This document shows positions 1-6,501 of a stretch of DNA of 9,525 nucleotides, one piece after another (the first letter of the stretch is position 1; the number at the start of each line of letters is the position of its first letter). The translations under genes were made by a program, and so were the position numbers. Under the pieces are notes generated by a model. That model worked only from the letters and a program-made list of their open reading frames with translations, was not told where the DNA came from and made no database searches. Source of the stretch: Cyanobacteriota bacterium (GTDB lineage: Bacteria > Cyanobacteriota > Cyanobacteriia > Phormidesmidales > Phormidesmidaceae); the NCBI GenBank assembly GCA_027483425.1, contig JAIXUR010000507.1, positions 1-9,525 on the forward strand, written 5' to 3'.

Positions 1-17
1 AGATAGGATTTGGTATC

Positions 18-56
18 AGAAGTCAGGAGGGGCTGTACTTCTGGCTCCTGGCTCCT
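18..56. repeat. Short inverted repeat with CTCCTG-type motifs
   Basis: AGAAG (18-22) and CAGGAG (24-29) are matched in inverted orientation by CTTCT (38-42) and CTCCTG (45-50), and GGCTCCT occurs twice in tandem (43-49 and 50-56). Strings of this kind, built from GAAGTCAGGAG and CTCCTGGCTCCT, are common intergenic repeats in cyanobacteria (general knowledge, not checked here). It lies just beyond the 3' end of the kinase gene, with no T-run, so it is not a convincing terminator. No gene is visible in 1-80. Confidence 0.4.
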
Positions 57-80
57 AATATTCCCTCCATTCTTTCCCCC

Positions 81-2060
81 TCAATCCCCTAAACACCAAA
101 ACCGAATCGTCTCATCATCACTGCTGCTGACCATCATGCGGCTGTCGGGGGTAAAGACCAGGGCGCGCACGGCCCAGGCGTGGCGGAGCGGGGTGGCCTG
201 ACTGAGCCCCTGGAGGTTGATCAGGGTGAGTTGGCCGTCGTCTGCGCCGATCGCCAGCCAAGACCCGTCACGGCTGATCGCCAGCGCCCTCACCGGGCCA
301 GCGCATCGGTGAATGACCCGGCCCTGGTCGGGATTGTCGGCACTCCACACCTGCACCTGGCCCGTTTGGTCGCCACTGACAATGCGGCCATCCTGGGGAT
401 GGCAGGCCAGGGCGGTAATGGCCGCCGTCGGGGCGGTGAGGGTGCGCGTGAGGCGGCCCGAGGGCAGCGACCAGAGGCGAAGGGTGCGATCGCGCCCCCC
501 GCTCACCAACAGCGAGCCCGCCCCATCCACCGCCAGGGCCGTCACCTGGTCTTGGTGGTGCACCAGGGCTTTTGGCCCCGACCCACCGTCCAGGGGCCAC
601 AGATGAATGCGCCCGTCGCCGCTGCCCACCGCCACCGTGTCGCTCTCCCTGTCGCTCCCCCTGTCGCCCGGCAACATCAGCAGGGCCGAAATTTGCCAGC
701 TCGGCACCGGCACCGGCTGACCGCTGTAGTCGGCCAAATCCCACCGGATCAGCTGGCTGTCTTCCCCACCGCTGAGGATCGCCGTGCCATCCCCCGTAAA
801 GGCGACGGCGTTGACGGGGCCGCGATGGCCCCGCCCCAGCCAGCCCAGCGATCGCTGAAAGCGGTGAATAAGCTCGCCGTTGGTGCAGTCCCACAGGCGC
901 ACGGAGCCGTCGGAGCAGGCGGTGGCGATCGCCCGTCCGTTGGGGCTGACCGCCAGCCCCTGGGCCACAACCCCCGGCAGGCTGAGGGCAAACCGCTGCG
1001 CCCAGGCGGGTGCGGCCTGGGCGACTGGGCCTAGGGATTGGGCGGTCTTGGGGTTCCCATTCTCCAGGGCCAGGCCGCTCCAGCGCAGGTCGGCGAGCAC
1101 GGCCTGGGCGGTGCGGTAGCGCTCTGGCAGGCGGCGGTTGACCATGCGATCGAGCACTCGCCCCAGGGCCGGGCTGACGGCGGTAGCCCCGTAGGGCCGC
1201 CACACCCAGGCATCTTCGCTGACGGAGTACAGGTCAAAGGGGTGTAGCCCCGTGAGCAGGTGCAGGCAGGTCACCCCCAGGCTAAAAATATCGCTGGCGT
1301 AGACGGCCTTACCCAGGGCCTGCTCGGGGGCCGCATACCCGGCGCTGCCGATCACCGTGGCCGTGGGTAGGGCCTCGGGGTCGGTCAGGCCCGGCCCCAC
1401 TGCCTCGTTCAGGGCCTTCGCCGCCCCAAAATCGACCAACACCAGGGGCTGGGGAGCCGGGGGCGCAATGATGTTGGCGGGCTTGATATCGCGGTGGATC
1501 ACCCGGTGGTCGTGGAGGTAGGCCAACACCGGCAGCAGCTCGTAGAGCACCCGCTGCACCAGGGCCTCGCCATCCAGCTCAGGAGATCGCTGCCTCAGCT
1601 GGTCGAGGTTGGGGCCGGGAATGTAGTCCTGCACCAAAAACTGGCCCTGGTCGGTGTCGATCGCGGCCAGCAGGCGGGGGATCTGGGGATGCTGGCCCAG
1701 GGTGGCTAGGCGCTCGGCTTCGTCGTGAAATCGCTGGTGAGCATCGGGGCGATGTTTCCCCCCCGCCATCACCAGTTGCTTGACCACGCAGGGTCGAGGC
1801 GGTTGGCTACCTTCATCCACCGCCAGGTAGGTACGGCCAAACCCACCCTGGCCCAGCAGGCGCTGGCAACGGTAGCGATCGCCCACCCGTAGTGGTTGAC
1901 CGCAGGCCGCGCAGGTCAAGGCCGCAGGCCGCTGCTCAGGCTGGGGGCAGGCGGGGTTAACGCAGAGCGTTGTCCCAGGGAGTTCTGCACCGATCACGTC
2001 ATCCACCCCCTCGTCCCCTGGTTTGATGGACGGCAGAGGGAATGGGTTTGTCCCACTCAC
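81..2060 (-). CDS. Serine/threonine protein kinase with N-terminal four-Cys motif and C-terminal WD40 propeller
   Basis: A 659-residue eukaryotic-type (Hanks) protein kinase that phosphorylates proteins on Ser/Thr; the target is unknown. An N-terminal segment has C33-x4-C38 and C50-x2-C53, a probable zinc-binding knuckle typical of cyanobacterial kinases. The kinase domain is about 63-325: glycine loop GQGGFG (70-75), ATP lysine K94, catalytic HRDIKPAN (189-196), DFG (210-212) and APE (244-246). All catalytic residues are present, so it should be active. Residues about 360-659 form seven WD40 repeats (for example SDGSVRLWD near 383-391 and DDETIRFW at 648-655), enough for one closed propeller, a likely protein-docking surface. 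No membrane segment is visible, so it is probably cytosolic. The start is GTG with GAGG 7 bases upstream (2068-2071). ycf34 ends 35 bases upstream on the same strand, so co-transcription is likely. A short Asp/Arg-rich insert (466-474) comes from a 12-base tandem repeat. Confidence 0.95.
   Translation of the reverse strand: MSGTNPFPLPSIKPGDEGVDDVIGAELPGTTLCVNPACPQPEQRPAALTCAACGQPLRVGDRYRCQRLLGQGGFGRTYLAVDEGSQPPRPCVVKQLVMAGGKHRPDAHQRFHDEAERLATLGQHPQIPRLLAAIDTDQGQFLVQDYIPGPNLDQLRQRSPELDGEALVQRVLYELLPVLAYLHDHRVIHRDIKPANIIAPPAPQPLVLVDFGAAKALNEAVGPGLTDPEALPTATVIGSAGYAAPEQALGKAVYASDIFSLGVTCLHLLTGLHPFDLYSVSEDAWVWRPYGATAVSPALGRVLDRMVNRRLPERYRTAQAVLADLRWSGLALENGNPKTAQSLGPVAQAAPAWAQRFALSLPGVVAQGLAVSPNGRAIATACSDGSVRLWDCTNGELIHRFQRSLGWLGRGHRGPVNAVAFTGDGTAILSGGEDSQLIRWDLADYSGQPVPVPSWQISALLMLPGDRGSDRESDTVAVGSGDGRIHLWPLDGGSGPKALVHHQDQVTALAVDGAGSLLVSGGRDRTLRLWSLPSGRLTRTLTAPTAAITALACHPQDGRIVSGDQTGQVQVWSADNPDQGRVIHRCAGPVRALAISRDGSWLAIGADDGQLTLINLQGLSQATPLRHAWAVRALVFTPDSRMMVSSSDDETIRFWCLGD
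638..669. repeat. 12-base tandem repeat inside the kinase gene
   Basis: Two full units beginning TGTCGCTC (638-649, 650-661) and a partial third (662-669) repeat with a 12-base period. On the coding strand they encode the polar GDRGSDRES stretch in a loop between WD40 blades. The period is a multiple of three, so gain or loss of a unit would keep the frame; this looks like slippage-driven loop length variation. Confidence 0.6.
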
Positions 2061-2095
2061 CTACGATCCTCGCGATAGGGCAGACACACGGACCC

Positions 2096-2344
2096 CTACG
2101 TCGGCACCAACTCGCCGGGGCGCAGCTTGGCCCACTTGCCGAGTTCTTCGGCGAAGCTCTCACAGCCCACCACATCCCACTCCATTTCAATCTCATCGCC
2201 GACCTGGCGAATGTTGACGTTGATGGTGGGCTCGACCGCCTCAAAGCTCGGCGACTCAGTCAGGTGGGGTTGCAGATGCTGTCCCTCCACGGCATGGTAG
2301 GTGGTGCAGCGATCCACGTAGTAGCAGTTGACACAAATGCACAT
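2096..2344 (-). CDS. ycf34: Ycf34 family iron-sulfur protein
   Basis: An 82-residue protein recognised as Ycf34, a small protein conserved in cyanobacteria and some plastids. In Synechocystis it has been reported to bind an iron-sulfur cluster and to affect photosynthetic electron transport. The N-terminus has the diagnostic cysteine cluster MCICVNCYYVDRC (C2, C4, C7, C13), followed by TYHAVE and QPHLTE, then the conserved PTINVNI (39-45) and a further Cys at 61. The frame is open upstream for 29 more codons, but this ATG is the better start: AGGAG lies 6 bases before it (2351-2355), and the family begins at MC. The upstream extension does not look like the family. It is divergent from the tRNA nucleotidyltransferase gene and is followed after 35 bases by the kinase on the same strand. 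Confidence 0.93.
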   Translation of the reverse strand: MCICVNCYYVDRCTTYHAVEGQHLQPHLTESPSFEAVEPTINVNIRQVGDEIEMEWDVVGCESFAEELGKWAKLRPGELVPT

Positions 2345-2350
2345 GTTACG

Positions 2351-2355
2351 CTCCT
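2351..2355 (-). promoter_or_regulatory. Ribosome binding site that fixes the ycf34 start
   Basis: AGGAG on the minus strand, 6 bases upstream of the ATG at 2344. It decides between this start and an upstream in-frame ATG at 2431 that would add 29 residues unlike the family. Confidence 0.75.
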
Positions 2356-2535
2356 GGCAGGTACAAGCTAGGATCCAGGCCGAGACAGTATCTCCAGTTC
2401 GCCCGCAGTTGACGGTAGCGCCAGGGCTCATGCCAGGGGAATGCCAGAGCTGGGGCAGTCCTGGGGATACATTTTCTGGTAGTCTAGCTCAAGTTTTTTG
2501 AATGTCTCGGGCGGCCCAGCTCAGATGTTGCAAAA

Positions 2536-2557
2536 TGAAAACCTCCTGGGGGTTTCA
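2536..2557 (+). other. Imperfect hairpin in the cca leader
   Basis: TGAA(a)ACC (2536-2543) pairs with GGTTTCA (2551-2557) around a TCCTGGG loop, leaving one bulged A; two inner pairs may extend the stem. It lies about 70 bases before the TTG start. No T-run follows, so it is not a standard terminator. It could be leader structure or an operator; its function is unknown. Confidence 0.35.
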
Positions 2558-2625
2558 GGTGCATTCTGCCGGGTCAGGGTGCCAAGACTGAAAAACCCTG
2601 TTGTAATGAAACAAATGAGGGTTGA

Positions 2626-3921
2626 TTGAATCCAACGCTATTACCGTTCTCCCTTGCAGTGGCTACCCAAAAATCGGCACTTTCGCCACAAACCTGGCCC
2701 TTCAGCGTGTCGCTACTGCCACAGCAAGCCTATCTGGTGGGGGGAAGTGTCCGAGATGCTCTGCTGCATCGCCAGGCCGACTATCTAGATTTAGACTTTG
2801 TGCTGCCCGAGCGGGCGATCGCCACGGCTCAGTTCATTGCTCAGCAGTACGGGGCGGGCTTTGTGGTGCTCGATGCCGATCATCAGATTGCTCGGGTGGT
2901 GTTTCCCAACGCCACCGTAGACTTTGCCCAGCAGGTGGGGCCCACCATCTACTCTGACCTGCACCGGCGCGACTTTACCATCAATGCGATCGCCTACAGC
3001 CCCCACAGCGAGACCCTGCTTGACCCCCTCGACGGCTGTGCCGATCTGGCCCGCAAAACCCTCTGCATGGTCGCCGCCGAAAACCTCGAAGACGATCCGC
3101 TGCGGCTGCTGCGCGCCTATCGCCAGGCGGCCCAGCTGGGCTTTAGCCTCGACCCCAACACCCAGCACACCATTCGCACCCTGGCCCCCGCCCTGGGGCA
3201 CATGGCCGCCGAACGGGTGCGGGGCGAGCTCGACTGCCTGCTGAGTTTGTCGGAGGGGTCGACCCTGCTGGCCCTAGCCTGGCAAGACGGCCTGCTGCAA
3301 ACCTGGCTACCGGAGGTCGAGCGGGCCGAGTTAGATCGTCTGGCGACCCTCGATCAACTCGCCGCCCAGTACCATGAGCGCTGGCCCAGCTACTCTCAAC
3401 TGCTCCACAGTTGGGTGAAAGAGCAAACCACCCCCGGTCTGCATCGCAGCTGGCTCAAGGCCACCAAACTGAGCCAGCTGTTGCCCCCCGATTTGGCCAG
3501 GGCAGAAGCCACCCTGGCCCGGCTCAAATACAGCCGGGCCGAGCAGCAGGCGGTGCTGAGTATGCTCAAGGGCTGGCAGTACCTGCACCGGCACCAGGGC
3601 GCTACCCTGCTGCCGCCCGGCCAGCAGTACCAATTGTTCAAGATGGCGGGAGCCGCCTTTGGGGCCGTGGCTCTGCTAGCCCTCACCCATGGGGTGCCAG
3701 AGGCGCTGATCCTGCCCCTGATTGAGCGCTTCCTTAGCCCCAATGACCCGATCGCCCACCCCCAGCCCCTGGTCACCGGCAAGGACCTGGTGGACGGCTT
3801 AGCCCTCAAGCCAGGCCCTAAAATTGGCGAACTGCTCGAAGCGATCGCCCTCGCCCAGGCGGAGGGTCTGGTGAGCACCCGCGCAGCGGCCATGGCCTGG
3901 GCCCAACAGCAGCTCCCGTAG
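2626..3921 (+). CDS. cca: tRNA nucleotidyltransferase / poly(A) polymerase family (CCA-, CC- or A-adding enzyme)
   Basis: A 431-residue class II nucleotidyltransferase that adds all or part of the 3' CCA of tRNA. The head has VGGSVRDALL (38-47), the metal-binding D-L-D (55-57) and RRDFTINAIAY (114-124). The neck has LEDDPLRLLRAYR (154-166), where the nucleotide-selecting EDxxR motif reads DDPLR (156-160). The C-terminal part (GKDLVDGL...GPKIGELLEAI) matches the long-tailed cyanobacterial members. Some bacteria, Synechocystis among them, split the job between a CC-adding and an A-adding enzyme, so full CCA activity cannot be assumed. The start is TTG: an in-frame TGA directly precedes it (2623-2625), GAGG lies 5 bases upstream (2617-2620), and the only alternative near the N-terminus is a GTG at 2659 without a good ribosome site. 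The last proline codon and the stop lie within the palindrome cluster that begins at 3917. Confidence 0.93.
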   Translation: MNPTLLPFSLAVATQKSALSPQTWPFSVSLLPQQAYLVGGSVRDALLHRQADYLDLDFVLPERAIATAQFIAQQYGAGFVVLDADHQIARVVFPNATVDFAQQVGPTIYSDLHRRDFTINAIAYSPHSETLLDPLDGCADLARKTLCMVAAENLEDDPLRLLRAYRQAAQLGFSLDPNTQHTIRTLAPALGHMAAERVRGELDCLLSLSEGSTLLALAWQDGLLQTWLPEVERAELDRLATLDQLAAQYHERWPSYSQLLHSWVKEQTTPGLHRSWLKATKLSQLLPPDLARAEATLARLKYSRAEQQAVLSMLKGWQYLHRHQGATLLPPGQQYQLFKMAGAAFGAVALLALTHGVPEALILPLIERFLSPNDPIAHPQPLVTGKDLVDGLALKPGPKIGELLEAIALAQAEGLVSTRAAAMAWAQQQLP

Positions 3922-4136
3922 CGTGGGTCACCTCAATGGTCGCCGCTCCCACAGGCCAATCCCTGTGACCCACGGCCCATGCCAAGTACCCCCATTACAT
4001 CGATTTGCGGGGACGTGGGTCAATCGGGGCGATCGGTGATGGCGGGTGTGGGGTGCAGGGGACCCACGTTGCGGGGACGTGGGTCAAGGGGAGCGATCGG
4101 TGCTGGCACAGAGGGGTTCAGGGGACCCACGCTACG
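3917..4136. repeat. 220-base cluster of GTGGGTC/GACCCAC palindromes bounded by a 13-base inverted repeat
   Basis: The outer ends, CGTAGCGTGGGTC (3917-3929) and GACCCACGCTACG (4124-4136), are perfect inverted copies. Inside are three modules, each with its own arms: CGTGGGTCAC/GTGACCCACG (3922-3931/3965-3974), ACGTGGGTC/GACCCACGT (4013-4021/4061-4069) and CGTGGGTC/GACCCACG (4078-4085/4124-4131). Modules 2 and 3 are direct repeats with period 64; the first 19 bases (4005-4023, 4069-4087) are identical. There is no target duplication at the ends and no ORF that looks real. The GTAG followed by a palindrome arm at both outer ends, in opposite orientation, resembles paired REP elements (BIME); that assignment is inference. 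The element overlaps the cca stop codon and ends 23 bases before queF. Confidence 0.8.
4005..4131. repeat. Two tandem ~64-base direct repeat units
   Basis: Unit 4005-4068 and unit 4069-4131 share an exact 19-base start, the core CGATCGGTG, TGGC, and the end CAGGGGACCCACG. The middle differs by substitutions and a one-base length change. This suggests local duplication followed by drift. With only two copies and no constant repeat/unique spacer pattern, it is not a CRISPR array. Confidence 0.8.
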
Positions 4137-4139
4137 ATG

Positions 4140-4145
4140 TATTTT
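4140..4145 (+). promoter_or_regulatory. Possible queF -10 element
   Basis: TATTTT (4140-4145) is a four-of-six match to TATAAT in an AT-rich stretch right after the palindrome cluster. It would give a transcript start about 8 bases before the queF ATG. No good -35 is seen at the right distance and no Shine-Dalgarno is visible, so the call is weak. The rest of 4137-4159 is a short AT-rich leader. Confidence 0.25.
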
Positions 4146-4159
4146 ATTTATCTTTATCT

Positions 4160-4591
4160 ATGATTCCTGCTTCAGCCACTCCCACCCAGTACGGCGATCG
4201 CGCCATTCTCCAGACCGCTGTAGACCCCCTCGAGAAATGGCCCAACCCCTCGGAGAATCTCTACACCATTCACCTCGAGCACCCAGAGTTTACGGCCCTG
4301 TGCCCCCGCTCTGGCTATCCTGACTTTGGCACCATTGTGGTGGACTATTGCCCTGGCCCCTGGGTGGTGGAGCTGAAGGCGTTTAAGCTCTATATCAATG
4401 GCTTTCGCGACCAGCGCATTAGCCATGAGACGGTGGCGAACCAGATTGCCGATCGCCTGTGGGATGAGCTCACCCCCCAGGGGTTGCGGGTGATTGGTGA
4501 CTTTACCCGGCGCGGCGGGGTGAAGACGGTGATTACGGTGAAGAAGGGCAACTGCGAGGAGTTTGAAGCCTACACGGCCAATACACTGTAG
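4160..4591 (+). CDS. queF: NADPH-dependent 7-cyano-7-deazaguanine reductase QueF
   Basis: A 143-residue single-domain (YkvM-type) QueF, which reduces the nitrile of preQ0 to the amine preQ1 with two NADPH, a step of queuosine tRNA modification. The catalytic cysteine is C48 in FTALCPRSGYPDFG, with D55 as the proton donor. The QueF signature ELKAFKLY is at 71-78, and the substrate-binding pair H89-E90 follows. All four sit exactly seven residues earlier than the B. subtilis C55, D62, H96 and E97, so the protein is complete. The frame is open back to 4046, but that extension is translated palindrome cluster; the ATG at 4160 gives the family N-terminus. No clear Shine-Dalgarno precedes it. The CDF gene follows after 54 bases and may share a transcript, though no functional link is known. 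Confidence 0.95.
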   Translation: MIPASATPTQYGDRAILQTAVDPLEKWPNPSENLYTIHLEHPEFTALCPRSGYPDFGTIVVDYCPGPWVVELKAFKLYINGFRDQRISHETVANQIADRLWDELTPQGLRVIGDFTRRGGVKTVITVKKGNCEEFEAYTANTL

Positions 4592-4592
4592 A

Positions 4593-4612
4593 CCAGGGGC
4601 GATCGCCTTTGG
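4593..4612 (+). other. HIP1-centred hairpin after queF
   Basis: Two bases after the queF stop, CCAGGGGC and GCCTTTGG can pair (two G-U pairs) around a GATC loop. The core GGCGATCGCC contains HIP1. There is no T-run after it, so it is at best a weak terminator or a transcript-end stabiliser, and it may simply be a HIP1 copy. Confidence 0.3.
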
Positions 4613-4645
4613 CACCTAGCCCACTTCTAGAGGTCTCAATCAGCT

Positions 4646-5587
4646 ATGCCGCACCAACACGGCCATTCGCACCCCCACCCCGCCGAGGGTGGCCACGGGC
4701 ACGCCCCCCCGGCCAGCTATAACCGTGCTTTTGTCGTGGGACTATTGCTGAATGGAGGGTTTGTGTTAGTCGAGGCTGGCTTTGGGGTCATAGCGGGCTC
4801 GGTCGCGCTCTTGGCTGATGCCGGGCATAACCTGAGTGATGTATTGGGCCTGCTGCTGGCCTGGGTGGCTAGCCTGCTGACGGCGCGTCAACCTTCGCCT
4901 CAATTCACCTACGGCTGGCGTAAGTCATCGGTTTTGGCCGCCTTTCTCAACGCTATTTTTCTCATGGTGGCCACGGGCGGCATTGTGTGGGAATCGTTGC
5001 GGCGGTTGATGCACCCTGGTGAGGTGAACGGGGCCATTGTGATCGGCGTAGCCGCCGTTGGGATCGTCATTAACACCGTCACGGCACTGATGTTTGTGTC
5101 GGGTCGCAAGGGCGATATGAATATTCGGGCCGCGTTTCAGCATATGGCGGCGGATGCGCTGATCTCTGTGGGCGTGGTGGTGGCGGGTATTGCCATTGTG
5201 CTGACTCACTGGCTGTGGCTGGATCCTGCCTTTAGCCTGATCATCAGCGCCTTGATTATCGTCAGCACCTGGGGGTTGTTAAAAGACTCGTTTAATCTGG
5301 CGATCGATGGTGTTCCCCCTGCCATTGATGCCCGAGCGGTGCAAACTTACCTGGCCGAGCGGCCGGGGGTCACCCAGGTGCATGACCTCCACATCTGGAG
5401 CATGAGCACCGTTGAAACGGCCTTAACCGCCCATCTGGTCATGCCCGCAGGGCACCCAGGCGACGCCTTTCTAACCCAGCTGTGCCATGGGCTGCACGAT
5501 CATTTTGGGATTCATCACCCCACCCTCCAGATTGAAGTGGGAGACTCAAACCAGGCCTGTATGCTCGAACCCAAGTGTCGCGCTTAG
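4646..5587 (+). CDS. Cation diffusion facilitator (CzcD/ZitB-like zinc exporter)
   Basis: A 313-residue inner-membrane metal/proton antiporter that expels divalent metal, probably Zn2+, from the cytoplasm. The N-terminus is His-rich (H3, H5, H7, H9, H11, H17, H19), as in CzcD-like members. Six membrane segments are visible at roughly 27-50, 54-79, 95-115, 128-150, 167-187 and 190-208. The transport site is H61/D65 in segment 2 (DAGHNLSD) and H166/D170 in segment 5 (HMAAD); this His-Asp/His-Asp arrangement is typical of zinc-selective CDFs. The cytoplasmic C-terminal domain has the DLHIW motif (247-251) and ends with C305 and C311, possible extra metal ligands. It starts at an ATG with AGAGG rather far (about 11 bases) upstream. 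It converges on the ECF metal importer operon, so exporter and importer sit side by side. Cobalt or nickel as extra substrates cannot be excluded. Confidence 0.93.
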   Translation: MPHQHGHSHPHPAEGGHGHAPPASYNRAFVVGLLLNGGFVLVEAGFGVIAGSVALLADAGHNLSDVLGLLLAWVASLLTARQPSPQFTYGWRKSSVLAAFLNAIFLMVATGGIVWESLRRLMHPGEVNGAIVIGVAAVGIVINTVTALMFVSGRKGDMNIRAAFQHMAADALISVGVVVAGIAIVLTHWLWLDPAFSLIISALIIVSTWGLLKDSFNLAIDGVPPAIDARAVQTYLAERPGVTQVHDLHIWSMSTVETALTAHLVMPAGHPGDAFLTQLCHGLHDHFGIHHPTLQIEVGDSNQACMLEPKCRA

Positions 5588-5691
5588 ACGGTTCTAACCC
5601 ATCCAGGATATTGATGGGACAGGCCCGCTGGGCTGAGTTCACGGTTCTGGGCAGAATATTTGATTCGATGGAATATGCTGAGGCGGGGCGG
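5588..5691. other. Convergent intergenic region with weak hairpins
   Basis: This is the space between the ends of the CDF gene and the cbiO gene. CCCATC (5598-5603) pairs with GATGGG (5613-5618) around a 9-base loop, and GCCC/GGGC follows at 5623-5633. GGGGC (5685-5689) pairs with GCCCC (5696-5700) across the cbiO stop. None is followed by a T-run, so none is a classic intrinsic terminator. ACGGTTCT occurs twice (5588-5595, 5641-5648). No gene is visible. Confidence 0.4.
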
Positions 5692-6501
5692 TCAAGCCCC
5701 ATGGTGCGGGTCGTTGTGGGGAATCAGCGAATGGGGCTTCTCTAGCCCGTGGGCTTCCATCAGGGCCTGGTCGCCCATGATGGCGCGGGGGTCGCCGTCG
5801 GCAATGATGTGGCCGTCGTCGATCAAAATGACGCGATCGCACACCTCCAGCACAAATTCCAGGTCGTGGGAGGAGATCAGCACGGTTTCTGTGGAGTTTT
5901 GCAGAAACCGAATCAGTCGTCGCCGGGTGCGCAGGTCGAGGCTGGCGGTGGGTTCGTCGTAGAGGATGATCGATGGGGTCATGGCGAGCAGGCCTGCGAT
6001 CGCCACCATTTGCTTTTCGCCCCCGGAGAGGTGGTGGGGCAGGCGATCGAGCAGGTGGGTAATGCCGGTCATGTCTGCGGCCTGGGCCACCCGGGCGTCG
6101 ACTTCGGCGGGGGGCAGGCCCATGTTTTGGGGGCCAAAGGCGATGTCGTCGCGCACGGAGGCTGAGAAGAGCTGATCGTCAGGATTTTGGAACAGCAGGC
6201 CCACCTCGGGGCGAAACTGGCCGGGCTGGAGGAGGTCGCCAAACAGCCAAATTTCTCCGGCAGCGGGGCTGAGCACACCGCACAGCAGCATAAACAGGGT
6301 GGTTTTGCCGCAGCCATTGTGGCCGATAATGCCGACGCGATCGCCCTCCTGGATGGTCAGGGTGATGCCACAGAGCACCTCGGGCTGGTCGGGGTAGCCA
6401 AAGGAGAGGGCCTGAGCGGCGATCGCCGCTGGTTTGGGCTGCTTAGCCATGGTGAGAATTGAATCCACCATGGATGTATCTGTCATAGGTATATCCGTCA
6501 T
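5692..6501 (-). CDS. cbiO: ECF-type cobalt/nickel transporter ATPase (CbiO/NikO)
   Basis: A 269-residue ABC ATPase that powers metal import as the A component of an energy-coupling-factor transporter, on the cytoplasmic face. All motifs are present: Walker A GHNGCGKTT (60-68), Q-loop Q105, signature LSGGEKQ (158-164), Walker B ILYDEP (179-184), D-loop SLD and switch H212. Its placement after cbiM and cbiQ, and the FQNPDDQLF stretch (104-112), mark it as the ECF type. The ATG at 6501 overlaps the cbiQ stop as ATGA, which favours this start. Further in-frame Met codons at residues 6, 11 and 18 are also possible; the family homology begins only around residue 25, so the first 17-20 residues may be untranslated or dispensable. 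It is the last gene of the operon, and the C-terminus is His-rich (HNDPHH). Confidence 0.94.
   Translation of the reverse strand: MTDIPMTDTSMVDSILTMAKQPKPAAIAAQALSFGYPDQPEVLCGITLTIQEGDRVGIIGHNGCGKTTLFMLLCGVLSPAAGEIWLFGDLLQPGQFRPEVGLLFQNPDDQLFSASVRDDIAFGPQNMGLPPAEVDARVAQAADMTGITHLLDRLPHHLSGGEKQMVAIAGLLAMTPSIILYDEPTASLDLRTRRRLIRFLQNSTETVLISSHDLEFVLEVCDRVILIDDGHIIADGDPRAIMGDQALMEAHGLEKPHSLIPHNDPHHGA

Larger units (their letters stand above)
2345..2625. other. Divergent intergenic region between ycf34 and cca
   Basis: 281 bases with no convincing gene; it should hold promoters for both divergent genes. For ycf34 (minus strand) a weak candidate is TTGAGC (2487-2492), a 17-base spacer, then TATCCC (2464-2469). 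For the plus strand a weak candidate is TTGAAT (2498-2503), a 17-base spacer, then TCAGAT (2521-2526). Neither is close to consensus, so both are tentative. A hairpin follows the plus-strand candidate at 2536-2557. Confidence 0.4.

Noticed and set aside
180..1034. Long open frame (284 codons) antisense to the kinase, and a 311-codon frame at 268-1203 on the minus strand
   Set aside because: Both are Pro/Arg/Ala-rich frames created by high GC opposite or shifted from the kinase gene; they have no recognisable motifs, and the kinase frame is unambiguous.
3396..3893. 165-codon frame antisense to the tRNA nucleotidyltransferase
   Set aside because: It has no family features and lies opposite a clearly coding frame.
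4005..4131. CRISPR array
   Set aside because: There are only two tandem 64-base units, with similarity running through the whole unit rather than a constant repeat and unique spacers; no cas genes are nearby.
4046..4159. N-terminal extension of QueF by 38 residues
   Set aside because: The extension is translated palindrome cluster; QueF homology starts after the ATG at 4160, and catalytic spacing matches the short form.
4137..4159. preQ1 riboswitch upstream of queF
   Set aside because: The leader is too short and AT-rich; I see no C-rich/A-rich preQ1-I aptamer pattern here or in the repeat cluster.
3979..4323. 114-codon plus-strand frame across the palindrome cluster
   Set aside because: Its first half is translated repeat DNA and its second half is queF read in the wrong frame.
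5749..6165. 138-codon frame antisense to cbiO
   Set aside because: It mirrors the ABC ATPase gene and has no motifs of its own.
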